This document shows positions 25,071 to 32,228 of a DNA stretch of 64,000 nt, piece by piece. The stretch's first letter is position 1; every line of letters starts with the position of its first letter. The position numbers were made by a program, and so were the translations under genes. This stretch comes from Bradyrhizobium tropiciagri (lineage in GTDB: Bacteria; Pseudomonadota; Alphaproteobacteria; Rhizobiales; Xanthobacteraceae). The stretch is taken from assembly GCF_018130545.1 (NCBI RefSeq), contig NZ_JAFCKF010000001.1, positions 434,001 through 498,000 on the forward strand, in the 5' to 3' direction. Under the pieces are notes generated by a model. It saw only the letters and a program-made list of their open reading frames with translations, did not search any database and was not told the origin of the DNA.

Positions 25071-25883
25071 TCAGTTCGCGGTGATGATGGTGCCGACATG
25101 CTCGCCCGCAAGCGCGCGGGTGAGATTGCCGGGGACGAGGCCATTGATGACCTGCACCTGGCGGACATGACGCGCGGAGGCGAGCAGATCGAGCACTGGG
25201 AATTCCAGGATCGAATCCTGCAATCCCTTGGCCTTCATCTCCACGACCGAGATCTTCGGAATGAAGGTCGCGCCCTTCGAGGTCTTCGGGTTCGCGGTGT
25301 AGAGACCGTTCTCGTCCTTCACATAGATCATCGCCTTGCAGCCGAACTGCTCGGCTACCAGGAAGCAGCCGGCGTCGGTGCGGTAGGGCGGGATCATCCC
25401 CTCGGGTGCAGGCCGCATCCACAGCCCGTAGGGCGGCATGCCGCTGAAGATCACGGCGTTGACCTCGGCGAGGTAGAGCGGCACGGCCGACAGGCCGGCG
25501 CCGCTGACCGCGGAGATGCCGTGCTTGGCCAGCAGCTGGCCCAGCATCACCGCGTTCTGATCGGCGACCGAGGCGCCGAGCTGCGAGAGCACGCCGGCCG
25601 GCAGCCGAAGCCCGGCCGCGATCGAATAGAGGTGCCGGGCGCGGGTGCCCGCACCGGTCCCGATCAGCAACTTGTGCGCCTTGCGGGCCGCGACGATCTC
25701 GTCGACCAGCGGATACACCGCGGCACGGCCGCGATCGATCACGCTCTGCCCGCCGATCTTGATCACCGTGGCATCCGGCAGGATCCGGAAGTCCGATGCC
25801 GCCTCCGCCGTCGCCAAAAGCTGCGGATCGGTCAGCGACCGCTGCATCAGGAGCCCTTCAAGCTCCGCCGTTGTGTTTGCCAT
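25071..25883 (-). CDS. mosB: Molybdenum storage protein, beta-type subunit
   Basis: A 270-residue partner subunit of the molybdenum/tungsten storage cage. The MosB hallmarks are [21 protein letters not shown] at the start, [56 protein letters not shown] and the end [16 protein letters not shown]. The length equals that of the Azotobacter protein. ATG 25883 has GGAGAAAGGA upstream. It is transcribed first, ahead of mosA, and divergently from tupB, with a 125-base gap that contains an 8-base inverted repeat. The system stores Mo or W for enzymes such as nitrogenase. Confidence 0.95.
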   Translation of the reverse strand: MANTTAELEGLLMQRSLTDPQLLATAEAASDFRILPDATVIKIGGQSVIDRGRAAVYPLVDEIVAARKAHKLLIGTGAGTRARHLYSIAAGLRLPAGVLSQLGASVADQNAVMLGQLLAKHGISAVSGAGLSAVPLYLAEVNAVIFSGMPPYGLWMRPAPEGMIPPYRTDAGCFLVAEQFGCKAMIYVKDENGLYTANPKTSKGATFIPKISVVEMKAKGLQDSILEFPVLDLLASARHVRQVQVINGLVPGNLTRALAGEHVGTIITAN

Positions 25884-25958
25884 GAGAAACGTCCTTTCTC
25901 CAATGCGCCTGGCATTGCTTCCGGATTGCACTGGTAGCGGTAAGCGAGGCACGTCTCA

Positions 25959-25992
25959 AGACCTCGATAATTTTGCTTATTTGCCGAGGTCT
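25959..25992. promoter_or_regulatory. Inverted repeat AGACCTCG-N18-CGAGGTCT between mosB and tupB
   Basis: Perfect 8-base arms at 25959-25966 and 25985-25992 around an AT-rich 18-base spacer (ATAATTTTGCTTATTTGC). It is the only prominent symmetric site in the divergent mos/tup promoter region, 17 bases before the tupB start. It does not match the classical ModE box. A shared operator is the simplest reading. Confidence 0.6.
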
Positions 25993-26008
25993 GGCTTAGT
26001 AGGGGACC

Positions 26009-26707
26009 ATGAATGATTTTACCCAGGCGCTGGAACTGGCTGCCAGCCTTATCGGCCATTTTGATCCGGAGTTACGCCAGATCGTCGGCCTGTCGCTCGG
26101 CGTCAGCCTGACGGCCAGCCTCCTTGCCTTCGCAATCGGGGCGCCGATGGGGACGGCGCTGGCCATCTATCGGATCCGGGGCCGAGTTACGTTGATCGTT
26201 GTCGTCAATGCGCTCCTGGGGTTGCCGCCGGTCGTGGTGGGACTTGCTGTTTACCTCCTGCTATCCCGATCGGGGCCGTTGGGGACGCTGGGGATTTTGT
26301 TCACGCCAACCGCCATGGTGATCGCGCAGGCCATTCTCGGCATTCCGATCGTCATTGCGCTGGTACACCGGATGATGGTGGATGTATGGGCTCGTTACGG
26401 CGATGCCCTTCTCGTCGACGGCGCCTCGCGCTTGCGCGCCACCCGGTCGCTCATGGCGATCGGACGCGACGGACTATTGACCGCATTTCTCGCTGCTTTC
26501 GGCCGGGCGATCGCCGAGGTCGGCGCAATCATCATCGTCGGCGGCAATGTGCGCGGCTATACGCGCACCATGACCACTGCCATCGCATTGGAGACGAGCA
26601 AGGGAGAGCTAAGCCTTGCGCTTGCGCTTGGCATCATCCTCGTCATCCTATCGATGACCGTGAGCGCGTTGAGTTTCCTGATCGGACGCATCTTGACCGG
26701 TCGCTGA
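26009..26707 (+). CDS. tupB: Tungstate/molybdate ABC transporter permease (TupB-like)
   Basis: A 232-residue inner-membrane permease with about five transmembrane segments (LSLGVSLTASLLAFAIGAPM, VVNALLGLPPVVVGLAVYLL and others). The EAA-like cytoplasmic loop GASRLRATRSLMAIGRDGLL contacts the missing ATPase. The C-terminus AEVGAIIIVGGNVRGYTRTM resembles TupB and related ModB-type permeases. ATG 26009 has AGGGGACC directly upstream. tupA follows after 40 bases. No ATP-binding subunit gene (tupC) is present in the locus. Confidence 0.92.
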   Translation: MNDFTQALELAASLIGHFDPELRQIVGLSLGVSLTASLLAFAIGAPMGTALAIYRIRGRVTLIVVVNALLGLPPVVVGLAVYLLLSRSGPLGTLGILFTPTAMVIAQAILGIPIVIALVHRMMVDVWARYGDALLVDGASRLRATRSLMAIGRDGLLTAFLAAFGRAIAEVGAIIIVGGNVRGYTRTMTTAIALETSKGELSLALALGIILVILSMTVSALSFLIGRILTGR

Positions 26708-26747
26708 AGTGCCAAACAATATTGTTGTTCAAAGGGAGATCGCTCGC

Positions 26748-27596
26748 ATGAAGCATTGGTTCGGCTCACGTCGCATCCTCGCAATCATCGCGCTTGCCGC
26801 GCTTGGTGGGCAGACCTTCACTCGTCCGGGTTGGGCGGAAGATCAGACAATTGTCGTGGCGTCGACGACGTCCACTCAGGATTCCGGGCTGTTCGGTTAC
26901 CTGCTCCCGATCGTCAAGCAGAAGACAGGTCTCGAGGTGAAGGTGCTGGCACAAGGCACCGGTCAGGCGCTTGACACCGCGCGCCGCGGCGATGCCGACG
27001 TGGTGTTCGTTCATGCCAGATCAGCCGAGGAGAAGTTCCTTGCGGAGGGATTCGGTGTGAAGCGTTATCCGGTGATGTATAACGACTTTGTCGTCATCGG
27101 TCCGAAGGACGATCCGGCAGGCATCAAGGGCAAGGATGTCCTCACCGCGCTGCAAACCATCAAGACCCGAGCCGCGCCGTTCGTCTCCCGTGGCGATCAT
27201 TCCGGCACCCATATTGCCGAGCTGAAGCTTTGGAAAGAGGCCGGCATCGACATCGTGAACGACCGTGGCTCCTGGTACAAGGAAATCGGCCAGGGCATGG
27301 GCGCGGCGCTGAACATGGCCGCGGCGTCGAACGCCTATGTGCTGTCCGACCGCGGCACATGGCTCGCGTTCCAAAATCGCGGCGACCTGGCAGTCCTCGT
27401 TGAAAGCGACAAGCGGCTGTTCAATCAGTACGGGGTGATGCTGGCAAATCCGGTCAAGCATCCGACGGTGAAGAAGGAAGCCGGCCAGCGCTTCATCGAC
27501 TTTCTGATTTCGCCGGAGGGACAGAGCGCGATCGCCGGCTACAAGATCAACGGCCAGCAGCTGTTCTATCCCAACGCGAACGATCCCAATGCTTGA
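26748..27596 (+). CDS. tupA: Tungstate/molybdate periplasmic binding protein (TupA-like)
   Basis: A 282-residue exported binding protein. The signal peptide is MKHWFGSRRILAIIALAALG with cleavage near GWAED. The mature start TIVVASTTSTQDSGLFGYLL carries the TTSTQDSGL motif that is the signature of TupA and WtpA-like oxyanion receptors. Later conserved parts include PFVSRGDHSGTHIAELKLWK and AYVLSDRGTWLAF. AAAGGGAGA precedes ATG 26748. It captures tungstate (or molybdate) with high affinity and feeds TupB; the adjacent storage-protein genes support W/Mo as ligand. Confidence 0.93.
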   Translation: MKHWFGSRRILAIIALAALGGQTFTRPGWAEDQTIVVASTTSTQDSGLFGYLLPIVKQKTGLEVKVLAQGTGQALDTARRGDADVVFVHARSAEEKFLAEGFGVKRYPVMYNDFVVIGPKDDPAGIKGKDVLTALQTIKTRAAPFVSRGDHSGTHIAELKLWKEAGIDIVNDRGSWYKEIGQGMGAALNMAAASNAYVLSDRGTWLAFQNRGDLAVLVESDKRLFNQYGVMLANPVKHPTVKKEAGQRFIDFLISPEGQSAIAGYKINGQQLFYPNANDPNA

Positions 27597-27859
27597 AGGA
27601 AGCGGCCCGGTCGCGTTCCGTAAGCACGCGCCGGGCCTGACCCACCGCGGGGCAGAGCCTCAGAGCGGCTGGCTGACTACGAGTATGCTTCAAGCGATGA
27701 TCAGCCTGAAGCTATTCATTGGAGAACCGACGTCATCAATAGGGCGAATGCAAGGGCCCGCATCCGAACTGCACTAGTAGCGATAGTCCGGGCCGGTCTC
27801 AATATGCAATGGCAACAATGCCGCGCACCCGCCGCGCATTTGCCCATCGCCGCCCGGCC
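27597..27859. other. Intergenic region with a GC-rich hairpin after tupA
   Basis: 263 bases between tupA and the 3' end of the histidine kinase gene. A hairpin with arms GGCCCGG...CGCG / CGCG...CCGGGCC spans 27604-27637, just after the tupA stop, and may end transcription although no T tract follows. No tupC-like coding remnant is visible in the rest. Confidence 0.5.
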
Positions 27860-29164
27860 TCACCGATCGGCTGCCGGCAGCTTGACGGTCACGCGCAAGC
27901 CGGAGCGTCCGGCACCGGTCACATTTTCGAACAGGACCGAACCGGCGGCATGATCGACGATTCGCTTCACGATCGAGAGCCCGAGCCCAGCCCCCTCTCC
28001 ACTCGGCTGAGCGCCGCGAAAGAACGGCTCGGTTATCCGTCCCAAATCCTGCGGCGGAATCCCCGGCCCGGTGTCCTCGACCTGGATGACGGTCATTCCG
28101 TCCTCGCGATAGACGCCAAGATCGACAGCCCCTCCGTTCGGCGTGAACTTGATTGCGTTCTCGACCAGGTTTCGGATCGCCGACATCAGGGACAGCGGAT
28201 CACCGTTCACCGCGACCGCCTCGACCACGGCAAAACCGAGATCGATGTTGCGCGCTGCGGCCTCCGGCAGCAGATCCGCGACAACGCCTTTCGCGATCTC
28301 GTCCATCTCCACGCGTGTGCTCACGCTGGACGGCGCGGCGTCCTGACGCGCGAGCGCGAGTAGTTGCTCGAGCAGATGCTTCGTCCTGCGCATGCCGCTC
28401 TTCAACGCGTCCAGCCGATCACGCGTCTCCGCCGGCATGTCGAGGGAGGCAAGATTTTCCGCCTGCAGGCTGAGCGCGGTGACCGGCGTTCGAAGCTCGT
28501 GGGCAGCGTCGGCGACGAAACGCCGTTGCTGCTCCATCATGACGCGCATCCGTCGAAGCAGCCCGTTGATCGAGCCAAGGAACGGCTGAAGCTCGCTTGG
28601 CGCGCCCGTCGCCGTCAACTCGCCGATGTCATCCACCTTGCTCGCGTCGAGATCGCCGGCGAGGCGCAACATCGGCCGGAACGACCGCGCGATCACGAAT
28701 GCGGTCGTCAGCAGCAGGCAAGGCACCAGCGCTGCGATCGGCAACAATGTCCGCACCGCCATGTCGCCCGCAATTTCCGTACGGATCTCGGTGCGTTGCG
28801 TCACCGCGAAGCGGCTGGCGTCCGGTCGCGTGCGAAGCAGCACGCGTACCGGCTGCCCACGATAGACATCATTGTGCAGCCCGTCCTTCAGTCCCCAGAG
28901 CCGGCGATCGTCGGCGGAGCCGCGCGGCGTCTCACCCAGCTCGACGACGGCAACCTCGGCGTCCTCGTCGACGCCGGTGACAGGCCGGCTTTGCCTGATC
29001 GAGGCGCTCAGCGCGAAGCTGCCGATCTGGATCAGGACGGAGTCCTGCGTCTCGATCGCCTCGCTGTAGGCCCATCTGTACGCCAGCATTCCGCCGACGG
29101 CGCCGGTCAACAGGATGATCGCGGTGAGTCCGACGAACAGGCGTCCACGCAGCGATCTCATCAT
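27860..29164 (-). CDS. Two-component sensor histidine kinase (QseC/PmrB-like)
   Basis: A 434-residue membrane kinase: N-terminal TM1 (LFVGLTAIILLTGAVGGMLA), a periplasmic sensor of about 100 residues, TM2 (LLPIAALVPCLLLTTAFVIA), a HAMP-like linker, the phospho-acceptor His222 in AAHELRTPVTALSL, then N box RNLVENAIKFTP, G1 EDTGPGIPPQD and G2 GEGAGLGLSIVKRI. The start ATG 29164 forms an ATGA overlap with the response regulator stop. Together they likely control the divergent operon at 30052. The signal is unknown; QseC and PmrB relatives respond to metals, cationic peptides or quinones. Confidence 0.93.
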   Translation of the reverse strand: MMRSLRGRLFVGLTAIILLTGAVGGMLAYRWAYSEAIETQDSVLIQIGSFALSASIRQSRPVTGVDEDAEVAVVELGETPRGSADDRRLWGLKDGLHNDVYRGQPVRVLLRTRPDASRFAVTQRTEIRTEIAGDMAVRTLLPIAALVPCLLLTTAFVIARSFRPMLRLAGDLDASKVDDIGELTATGAPSELQPFLGSINGLLRRMRVMMEQQRRFVADAAHELRTPVTALSLQAENLASLDMPAETRDRLDALKSGMRRTKHLLEQLLALARQDAAPSSVSTRVEMDEIAKGVVADLLPEAAARNIDLGFAVVEAVAVNGDPLSLMSAIRNLVENAIKFTPNGGAVDLGVYREDGMTVIQVEDTGPGIPPQDLGRITEPFFRGAQPSGEGAGLGLSIVKRIVDHAAGSVLFENVTGAGRSGLRVTVKLPAADR

Positions 29165-29823
29165 CGCGAACGATCCACCATCCATCCGACGCCGCGTACG
29201 TTCCTGATCGCCGTGGCGCCGAGCTTTCGGCGGACGGCGTGGATCAGGAACTCGACCGCGTTGCTCTCGACCTCCTCGCTCCAGCCGTAAATCTGGCGTT
29301 CGAGTTCGGCACGGGACAGGATCGTCCCCGGCCGGTTCAGCAGCGCCTGAAGCAGCGCGAACTCACGTGCGCTGAGGATGGCTTTTTCTTTGCAGAAAGT
29401 GGCTTCCCGCGTCGCCGGGTCGAGCTGAAGCTCGCCGTTGGTCAGAACCGGCGGCGCGCCGCTGCCCTCGCGTCGCAGCACGGCGCGCATCCGTGCCAAC
29501 AACTCTCCTATCTCGAACGGCTTGACCAGGTAGTCGTCGGCGCCGAGATCAAGCCCCCGGATGCGATCGTCGAGCGCATCGCGTGCGGTGAGAATAATCA
29601 CGGGAAGGCGCAAGGCACCGTCCCGGATCGCCTTGAGGACGTCGAGACCATCAGTCAATGGCAGTCCGAGATCGAGTAGCGCAATGTCGTAGGTCTCGCT
29701 GCGGCTGGCTTCGATGGCGAGGTCGCCGTCGCGCACCCAGTCGACCGCATAGGCGGCATCCCTCAGCGCCTCGACGACGGCGGCGCCGATCATCCTGTCG
29801 TCCTCCACCAACAGCACCCGCAT
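29161..29823 (-). CDS. OmpR/PhoB-family response regulator
   Basis: A 220-residue regulator with a receiver domain (VLLVEDDRMIG, phospho-acceptor Asp51 in IALLDLGLPLTDG, Lys101 in DDYLVKPFEIG) and a C-terminal winged helix (SAREFALLQALLNRPGTILS, ESNAVEFLIHAVRRKLGATA). Of the in-frame starts, ATG 29823 gives the classical MRVLLVEDD N-terminus. Regulators of this QseB/PmrA/TctD group bind direct repeats with 11-base period, and exactly such repeats lie upstream at 29920-29987. It is encoded ahead of its kinase with a 4-base overlap. Confidence 0.94.
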   Translation of the reverse strand: MRVLLVEDDRMIGAAVVEALRDAAYAVDWVRDGDLAIEASRSETYDIALLDLGLPLTDGLDVLKAIRDGALRLPVIILTARDALDDRIRGLDLGADDYLVKPFEIGELLARMRAVLRREGSGAPPVLTNGELQLDPATREATFCKEKAILSAREFALLQALLNRPGTILSRAELERQIYGWSEEVESNAVEFLIHAVRRKLGATAIRNVRGVGWMVDRSR

Positions 29824-29919
29824 CGCCCGGCAATCCATCCAAATGCGCGCCGGGGTACGCCCGGCGAAACTGCGTCGCACCGAATAACCCGCGACGCCGC
29901 GCGATCATATCAGCTTCGA

Positions 29920-29937
29920 CTTAGCCGCGACTTAGGG
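29920..29937 (+). promoter_or_regulatory. Response-regulator box 1: CTTAGCC-GCGA-CTTAGGG
   Basis: Two CTTAG half-sites in direct repeat with an 11-base period, in the divergent region between the regulator gene and the operon at 30052. The arrangement fits the known QseB/PmrA-type target, CTTA(A/T)-N6-CTTA(A/T)-like. A matching box in reverse orientation lies at 29971. Confidence 0.65.
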
Positions 29938-29970
29938 CTTTCGGCGTCCAAACGGCGGCCGGCCCAACCA

Positions 29971-29987
29971 CCTAAGGCGGGGCTAAG
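29971..29987 (-). promoter_or_regulatory. Response-regulator box 2: CTTAGCC-CCGC-CTTAGG
   Basis: Read on the minus strand, the same 7-base CTTAGCC half-site followed 11 bases later by CTTAGG. With box 1 it forms a divergent pair about 50 bases apart, suggesting control of both transcription directions. Confidence 0.65.
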
Positions 29988-30051
29988 TCTCCCAGCGCAC
30001 GCTCCGTTTCGAACCCGGCGAAACCGCCGACCACAAGCGGAGCCTCACACC

Positions 30052-30825
30052 GTGGATGATACCCGACTCATCGGCCGCAGCATGCTGAACAAGGTGCCCG
30101 AAGTCACCCTCGTCTTCTGGCTGATCAAGATCATGTCGACCACGGTCGGCGAGACCGGCGCCGATTATCTCGCCGTCCATGTCGGCCTCGGAACAAGTGT
30201 GACCGGGCTGCTGATGGCGGGGCTGCTGGCGGCAGTGCTCGTCATCCAGCTGCGGATGGACCGGTACGTGCCTTGGATCTACTGGCTGACGGTCGTGCTC
30301 GTCAGCATCGTCGGGACGCAGATCACCGATGCGCTGACCGACAAGCTCGAGATCAGCCTCTACGTCAGCACGGTCGCCTTCGCACTCGCCCTGGCCGCAA
30401 CCTTCGCGATCTGGTTCGCGGTCGAGCGGACGCTGTCGATCCACAGCATCGTGACCAGGCGGCGCGAATTGTTCTATTGGGCGGCGATCCTCTTCACATT
30501 CGCCCTCGGCACGGCCGCCGGCGACCTTGCGACCGAAGCGCTCGGCCTTGGCTTCAATGTCGGGGTGATCGCGTTCGCGGCACTGATCGCGGCGATCGCG
30601 GCGGCCTACGCGCTCGGCGCCAATGCGGTGTTGACCTTCTGGCTTGCCTATATCCTGACGCGCCCGCTCGGCGCATCGCTCGGCGACCTGTTGTCCCAGG
30701 CTCGCGAATATGGCGGCGTCGGCCTCGGCACGATCTACACCAGCCTCGCCTTCCTGACCGTGATCGTTGCACTGGTCGCCTGGCTGTCGTTCGAGGACGA
30801 CAGCGGCGCAACGCACGAAGCATAG
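30052..30825 (+). CDS. COG4705-type membrane protein, paralogue 1
   Basis: A 257-residue polytopic membrane protein of the uncharacterised COG4705 type. It is built of four similar two-helix units: each has a Trp in a helix and an Asp exactly 15 residues later (W23/D38, W78/D93, W143/D158, W197/D212), with a Gly-Thr or Gly-Glu between, for example [17 protein letters not shown] and [18 protein letters not shown]. Repeated buried Asp suggests cation or proton movement, but this is inference. GTG 30052 has GCGGAG upstream; an internal ATG at 30082 is an alternative. First gene of a presumed three-gene operon. Confidence 0.85.
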   Translation: MDDTRLIGRSMLNKVPEVTLVFWLIKIMSTTVGETGADYLAVHVGLGTSVTGLLMAGLLAAVLVIQLRMDRYVPWIYWLTVVLVSIVGTQITDALTDKLEISLYVSTVAFALALAATFAIWFAVERTLSIHSIVTRRRELFYWAAILFTFALGTAAGDLATEALGLGFNVGVIAFAALIAAIAAAYALGANAVLTFWLAYILTRPLGASLGDLLSQAREYGGVGLGTIYTSLAFLTVIVALVAWLSFEDDSGATHEA

Positions 30826-30895
30826 CCCGGCGCATGAATTCGACGGCGTCTGCACGGGCGACGATCGAACTACCCCAACAAAGAGGAGAACCACG

Positions 30896-31294
30896 ATGAA
30901 CAAGACGACACTCGGACTTGCGACGGCGATTGTTGCGCTCGTTGCGATCCAGCCGCTCCCCGATGCCAGCGGACGCCTGCTGTTACTGCCGCGCGCGCAC
31001 GCAGCCACGTCAAAACTCGGCGACCTGACGCCGTTCCGCAGCATCGCCGCCGATGTCGCTGCACTGGTCGACAAGGGCGACCTGGCCGGCGCCAAGACAC
31101 GGATCAAGGATCTCGAGACCAGATGGGACGAAGCAGAAGCGGGATTGAAGCCGCGCGCGGCTGCCGACTGGCACACGGTCGACAAGGCGATCGATCGTGC
31201 GCTCGCGGCGGTGCGTGAGACCAATCCGGATGCGGCCAAGTGCAAGACGGCGCTCACCGAGCTGCTGTCGATCATGGACTCAATGAAGGCCTGA
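30896..31294 (+). CDS. Small secreted helical protein between the COG4705 paralogues
   Basis: A 132-residue protein with a hydrophobic export signal ([20 protein letters not shown], cleavage probably after AHAA) and a mature part of roughly 95 residues that is almost wholly helical and charged ([40 protein letters not shown]). One cysteine occurs (DAAKCKTAL). AAAGAGGAGAA precedes ATG 30896. It lies 70 bases after the first COG4705 gene and 72 before the second, so it probably works with them in the periplasm. No known domain recognised. Confidence 0.82.
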   Translation: MNKTTLGLATAIVALVAIQPLPDASGRLLLLPRAHAATSKLGDLTPFRSIAADVAALVDKGDLAGAKTRIKDLETRWDEAEAGLKPRAAADWHTVDKAIDRALAAVRETNPDAAKCKTALTELLSIMDSMKA

Positions 31295-31366
31295 TCTCCC
31301 CGTCCATCATTCGACCACACGCCGGCGGCATCGTCCGCCGGCAACGTCCCTTGGAGCGACGATCCC

Positions 31367-32134
31367 ATGGAAATGCTGCACGACAATGCCGCCGACGACG
31401 GCGCGGGCAAGGTCCCCGCCGTCACGCTCGGCTTCTGGGTTATCAAGATTCTGGCCACGACGCTGGGCGAGACCGGCGGCGACGCCGTCACGATGTCGAT
31501 GAATCTCGGCTATCTCGTCGGCACCGCGATCTTCGCGGTCATCTTCATCGTCGCCGTCGCAGCGCAGATGGCGGCGCGGCGCTTCCATCCATTGCTCTAC
31601 TGGACGGTGATCATCGCGACGACGACTGTCGGCACGACCTTTGCCGACTTCGTCGACCGCTCGCTCGGGATCGGATATCTCGGCGGCTCATCGCTGCTTG
31701 CCGGGCTGCTGGTTGTGTCCCTCGCCGCGTGGCATCGCACCATGGGAACGGTCTCGATCGCATCGATCGACAACAAGGCGGCTGAAACCTTCTACTGGAT
31801 CACGATCCTGTTCTCGCAAACGCTCGGAACCGCGCTCGGCGACTGGATGGCCGACTCCACCGGCCTCGGCTATGGCGCCGGCGCCATCGTGTTCGCTGCC
31901 GGCATCGCCATCGTGGCCGCCGCCTATCTCTGGACCCGCGTGTCGCGCACGGTCTTGTTCTGGATTGCCTTCGTCCTGACCAGGCCGCTCGGCGCCACCG
32001 TCGGCGACTTCCTCGACAAGCCGCTGGATCACGGAGGCCTCGCCCTCAGCCGCTACACGGCATCCGTCGCCCTCGCCGTTGCGATCGCCGCCCTGGTCTT
32101 CATCCTGCCGCAGCGGGCCGGCGAGCACGCGTGA
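31367..32134 (+). CDS. COG4705-type membrane protein, paralogue 2
   Basis: A 255-residue paralogue of the protein at 30052 with the same four W-x14-D units (W24/D39, W79/D94, W144/D159, W199/D214), e.g. FWVIKILATTLGETGGD, LYWTVIIATTTVGTTFAD and FWIAFVLTRPLGATVGD. It likely arose by tandem duplication around the small secreted protein. The two could form a heteromer in the inner membrane. A short hairpin (GACTCC-N6-GGAGTC at 32155-32172) follows the stop codon. Confidence 0.85.
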   Translation: MEMLHDNAADDGAGKVPAVTLGFWVIKILATTLGETGGDAVTMSMNLGYLVGTAIFAVIFIVAVAAQMAARRFHPLLYWTVIIATTTVGTTFADFVDRSLGIGYLGGSSLLAGLLVVSLAAWHRTMGTVSIASIDNKAAETFYWITILFSQTLGTALGDWMADSTGLGYGAGAIVFAAGIAIVAAAYLWTRVSRTVLFWIAFVLTRPLGATVGDFLDKPLDHGGLALSRYTASVALAVAIAALVFILPQRAGEHA

Positions 32135-32228
32135 ACGACAGCCTTCCCGCTTCGGACTCCGTTCTTGGAGTCAGACTGCAAGACCGCCGGCAATGGCGAC
32201 CAGATACCTCACTGACCGGGATGGCTGA

